DNA of 5,909 nt, from NCBI GenBank assembly GCA_910587485.1, contig CAJUKN010000041.1, positions 1 to 5,909 of the forward strand, given 5' to 3'. Below the pieces are notes generated by a model. The model searched no databases and had not been told where the DNA came from. It saw only the letters and a program-made list of their open reading frames with translations. This DNA comes from an uncultured Lachnospira sp. (GTDB lineage Bacteria > Bacillota > Clostridia > Lachnospirales > Lachnospiraceae). The position numbers were made by a program, and so were the translations under genes. Positions 4,146 to 5,909 of the stretch are shown here, one piece after another. Numbering within the stretch: position 1 is the stretch's first letter; each line of letters begins with the position of its first letter.

Positions 4146-5891
4146 ATGATGATTAATAAACGATTAATTGGAACAATAGGAACAAGTAAAAAATATGTGA
4201 CAGGCAAAGTTTTGCTGCAATGGTGTTCTCTTATAGCTAATATTGTTATGATGACAAGTATTACATATTTATTACAACATTTATTGTATAAAACAGCAGA
4301 TACAAATAGTATGATAATGACATTTATTATTGTTGCTGTAGCATTACTTGTTCGGTTTGTCTGTACAATAGGGGCAAGTCGCATGAGTTATTATTCCTCA
4401 AGAGAAGTAAAGAAAATATTGCGTGAAAAGATATATCAAAAACTTTTAAGAATTGGTGTTTCTTATAAAGAGCAGATAAAAACGTCAGAGGTAGTGCAGG
4501 TTGCTGTAGAGGGTGTAGAACAGTTAGAAAATTATTTTGGTTCCTATTTACCTCAATTTTTTTATGCTATGCTGGCACCTTTGACATTGTTTATTTACCT
4601 ATGTTTTATCAATGTGTTATCAGCAGCAGTGCTGCTTGTCTGTGTACCATTTATTCCAATAGCTATTGCAGCAGTACAGACTTGGGCAAAAAAATTATTG
4701 AGCAAATATTGGGGGCAATATACTGCGTTGGGTGATACATTTCTTGAAAATTTGCAAGGTTTGACAACACTTAAAATTTACCAAACAGATGATTTAAAAA
4801 ATCAGGAAATGAATCGAGAATCCGAGAATTTCCGAAAAATTACGATGAAAGTGCTGACAATGCAGCTTAATTCTATCACAATTATGGATTTAATTGCATA
4901 TGGAGGTGCAGCACTTGGCATTATTATAGCAACAACACAATATAAAGCAGGTCATGTATCTTTCGCTGAATGTCTTTTGATTATTTTGCTTGCAGCAGAT
5001 TTTTTTATTCCAATGCGGCAGTTGGGCAGCTTTTTTCATATTGCAATGAATGGTATGGCAGCAAGCGATAAAATTTTTCGTTTATTGGATTTACCAGAAA
5101 GTTCAGAAAAAACGCATAAAGTTCCAGTAAATTGTTCGATTGTATGTTCTGATTTATCTTTTTCTTATGACATGAATCGTGAGATTTTACATCATATTGA
5201 TTTGCAATTTCCAAAGGGAAGTTTTACTTCTATTGTGGGTGAATCAGGTTGTGGAAAATCAACGATTGCAGCCATTCTTATGGGAAAAAACAAAGGATAT
5301 AGCGGTTCTGTAAAAATAGGCAATATTGAATTAACAGAAACTTCAGAAAAAGATTTGATGAAAAATATTACTTATATTAGTCATCAAAGTTACCTTTTTA
5401 AGGGAACTGTGCGAGAAAATTTGTTGATGGGCAAACCTTATGCCACAGATAAAGAATTATGGAATGTTTTAGAGCAAGTAAATATTGCTAGTTTTCTTAG
5501 AAACGAAAAAGGACTTGATACGATTCTTTTGGAGAGAGCATCAAACCTTTCTGGTGGGCAGTGTCAACGACTTGCATTGGCAAGAGCGCTTTTACATAAC
5601 AGTCCTGTATATATTTTTGATGAAGCAACTTCTAATATTGATGTGGAAAGTGAAAATGATATTATGAGCGAAATTTATAGATTGGCAAAGACAAAAACCA
5701 TTATCTTGATATCGCATCGTCTTGCCAATGTTGTTGGTTCAGATAACATTTATGTAATGGAAAAGGGAAGCATTACAGAACAGGGCAGTCATAATACATT
5801 GCTTGCACAAAATGGAGTATATAAAAAATTATGGGATACTCAACAACGTCTTGAAAATTATAGCCTCTCGGATTCATATCAAATAGATTGA
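4146..5891 (+). CDS. CydD-like ABC exporter half-transporter (permease-ATPase fusion)
   Basis: A 581-residue half-transporter with an N-terminal six-helix membrane domain (about 1-310; helices near 20-44, 55-78, 132-153, 157-178, 238-262 and 274-292) and a C-terminal ATPase. Walker A is GESGCGKST (365-373), the Q-loop is ISHQSYLF, the signature LSGGQ is at 468-472, Walker B is VYIFDE (488-493) and the switch histidine is H524, so the ATPase site looks intact. The segments QLENYFGSYLPQFFYAMLAP and DTFLENLQGLTTLKIYQT resemble CydD, half of the CydDC cysteine/glutathione exporter needed for cytochrome bd assembly. Related clostridial proteins often form heterodimers with a second gene, which would lie past the right edge. 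Start at ATG 4146, with AAAGGA at 4128-4133 (12-nt spacing); the next ATG at 4149 is further from it. Substrate uncertain: thiols, siderophore or haem-type compounds, or drugs. Confidence 0.9.
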   Translation: MMINKRLIGTIGTSKKYVTGKVLLQWCSLIANIVMMTSITYLLQHLLYKTADTNSMIMTFIIVAVALLVRFVCTIGASRMSYYSSREVKKILREKIYQKLLRIGVSYKEQIKTSEVVQVAVEGVEQLENYFGSYLPQFFYAMLAPLTLFIYLCFINVLSAAVLLVCVPFIPIAIAAVQTWAKKLLSKYWGQYTALGDTFLENLQGLTTLKIYQTDDLKNQEMNRESENFRKITMKVLTMQLNSITIMDLIAYGGAALGIIIATTQYKAGHVSFAECLLIILLAADFFIPMRQLGSFFHIAMNGMAASDKIFRLLDLPESSEKTHKVPVNCSIVCSDLSFSYDMNREILHHIDLQFPKGSFTSIVGESGCGKSTIAAILMGKNKGYSGSVKIGNIELTETSEKDLMKNITYISHQSYLFKGTVRENLLMGKPYATDKELWNVLEQVNIASFLRNEKGLDTILLERASNLSGGQCQRLALARALLHNSPVYIFDEATSNIDVESENDIMSEIYRLAKTKTIILISHRLANVVGSDNIYVMEKGSITEQGSHNTLLAQNGVYKKLWDTQQRLENYSLSDSYQID

Positions 5892-5909
5892 GAGTTGGGT
5901 TTTGACAAC

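Noticed and set aside
4121..4384. 87-codon minus-strand frame
   Set aside because: It is antisense to the start of the CydD-like exporter and has no independent support.
5005..5214. 69-codon minus-strand frame
   Set aside because: It is antisense inside the exporter gene, with no RBS or family features.
5485..5667. 60-codon plus-strand frame
   Set aside because: It is an out-of-frame shadow over the exporter's ABC signature and Walker B region.

Overview
The window is AT-rich DNA from a low-GC Gram-positive bacterium, most likely a gut clostridium of the Lachnospiraceae type. The evidence is the A/T-ending codon use, GGAGG-type ribosome sites, a LytTR/DUF3021 regulatory pair, and remnants of IS3-family and IS1182-like elements. 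The species cannot be named from the sequence.

Left part (1-1008). The 3' end of a gene with a FliG C-terminal-like domain is followed by a shrunken IS3-family (IS150-group) element of about 350 bp. Both ends of that element survive, but most of its transposase is deleted. Next come an orphan 3' coding fragment with a strong intrinsic terminator, and then a dispersed repeat (copy A) containing a 14-bp hairpin. A promoter region at 922-966 precedes the first intact operon. It carries a perfect 9-bp direct repeat (TGGCAACTT) with a 12-bp spacer, the geometry expected of a LytTR-domain binding site.

Middle part (1015-3511). This is a tight four-gene operon: a LytTR DNA-binding regulator, a four-helix DUF3021 membrane protein, an ABC ATPase and an ABC-2 type permease. 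Gaps are 2 nt, 0 nt and a 4-nt overlap. It fits a LytTR regulatory system, in which a membrane protein restrains a small LytTR transcription factor. That pair is joined here to a drug- or peptide-type ABC-2 exporter and probably autoregulates through the direct repeat.

Right part (3512-5909). A 634-bp non-coding stretch holds tandem TTGACA boxes with overlapping GTTAG/CTAAC palindromes, a diverged repeat copy B, a 99-bp MITE with GGGG-CTGTCG ends, and repeat copy C. Copy C stops 36 bp before a 581-aa CydD-like ABC exporter half-transporter (membrane domain fused to ATPase). The exporter's partner subunit, if there is one, would lie past the right edge. Copies A and C are inverted relative to each other and bracket the LytTR/ABC operon.

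The most interesting items are the LytTR operon with its candidate operator, and the A/B/C repeat family, whose nature (structured RNA, mobile-element part or oriT-like site) I could not determine.
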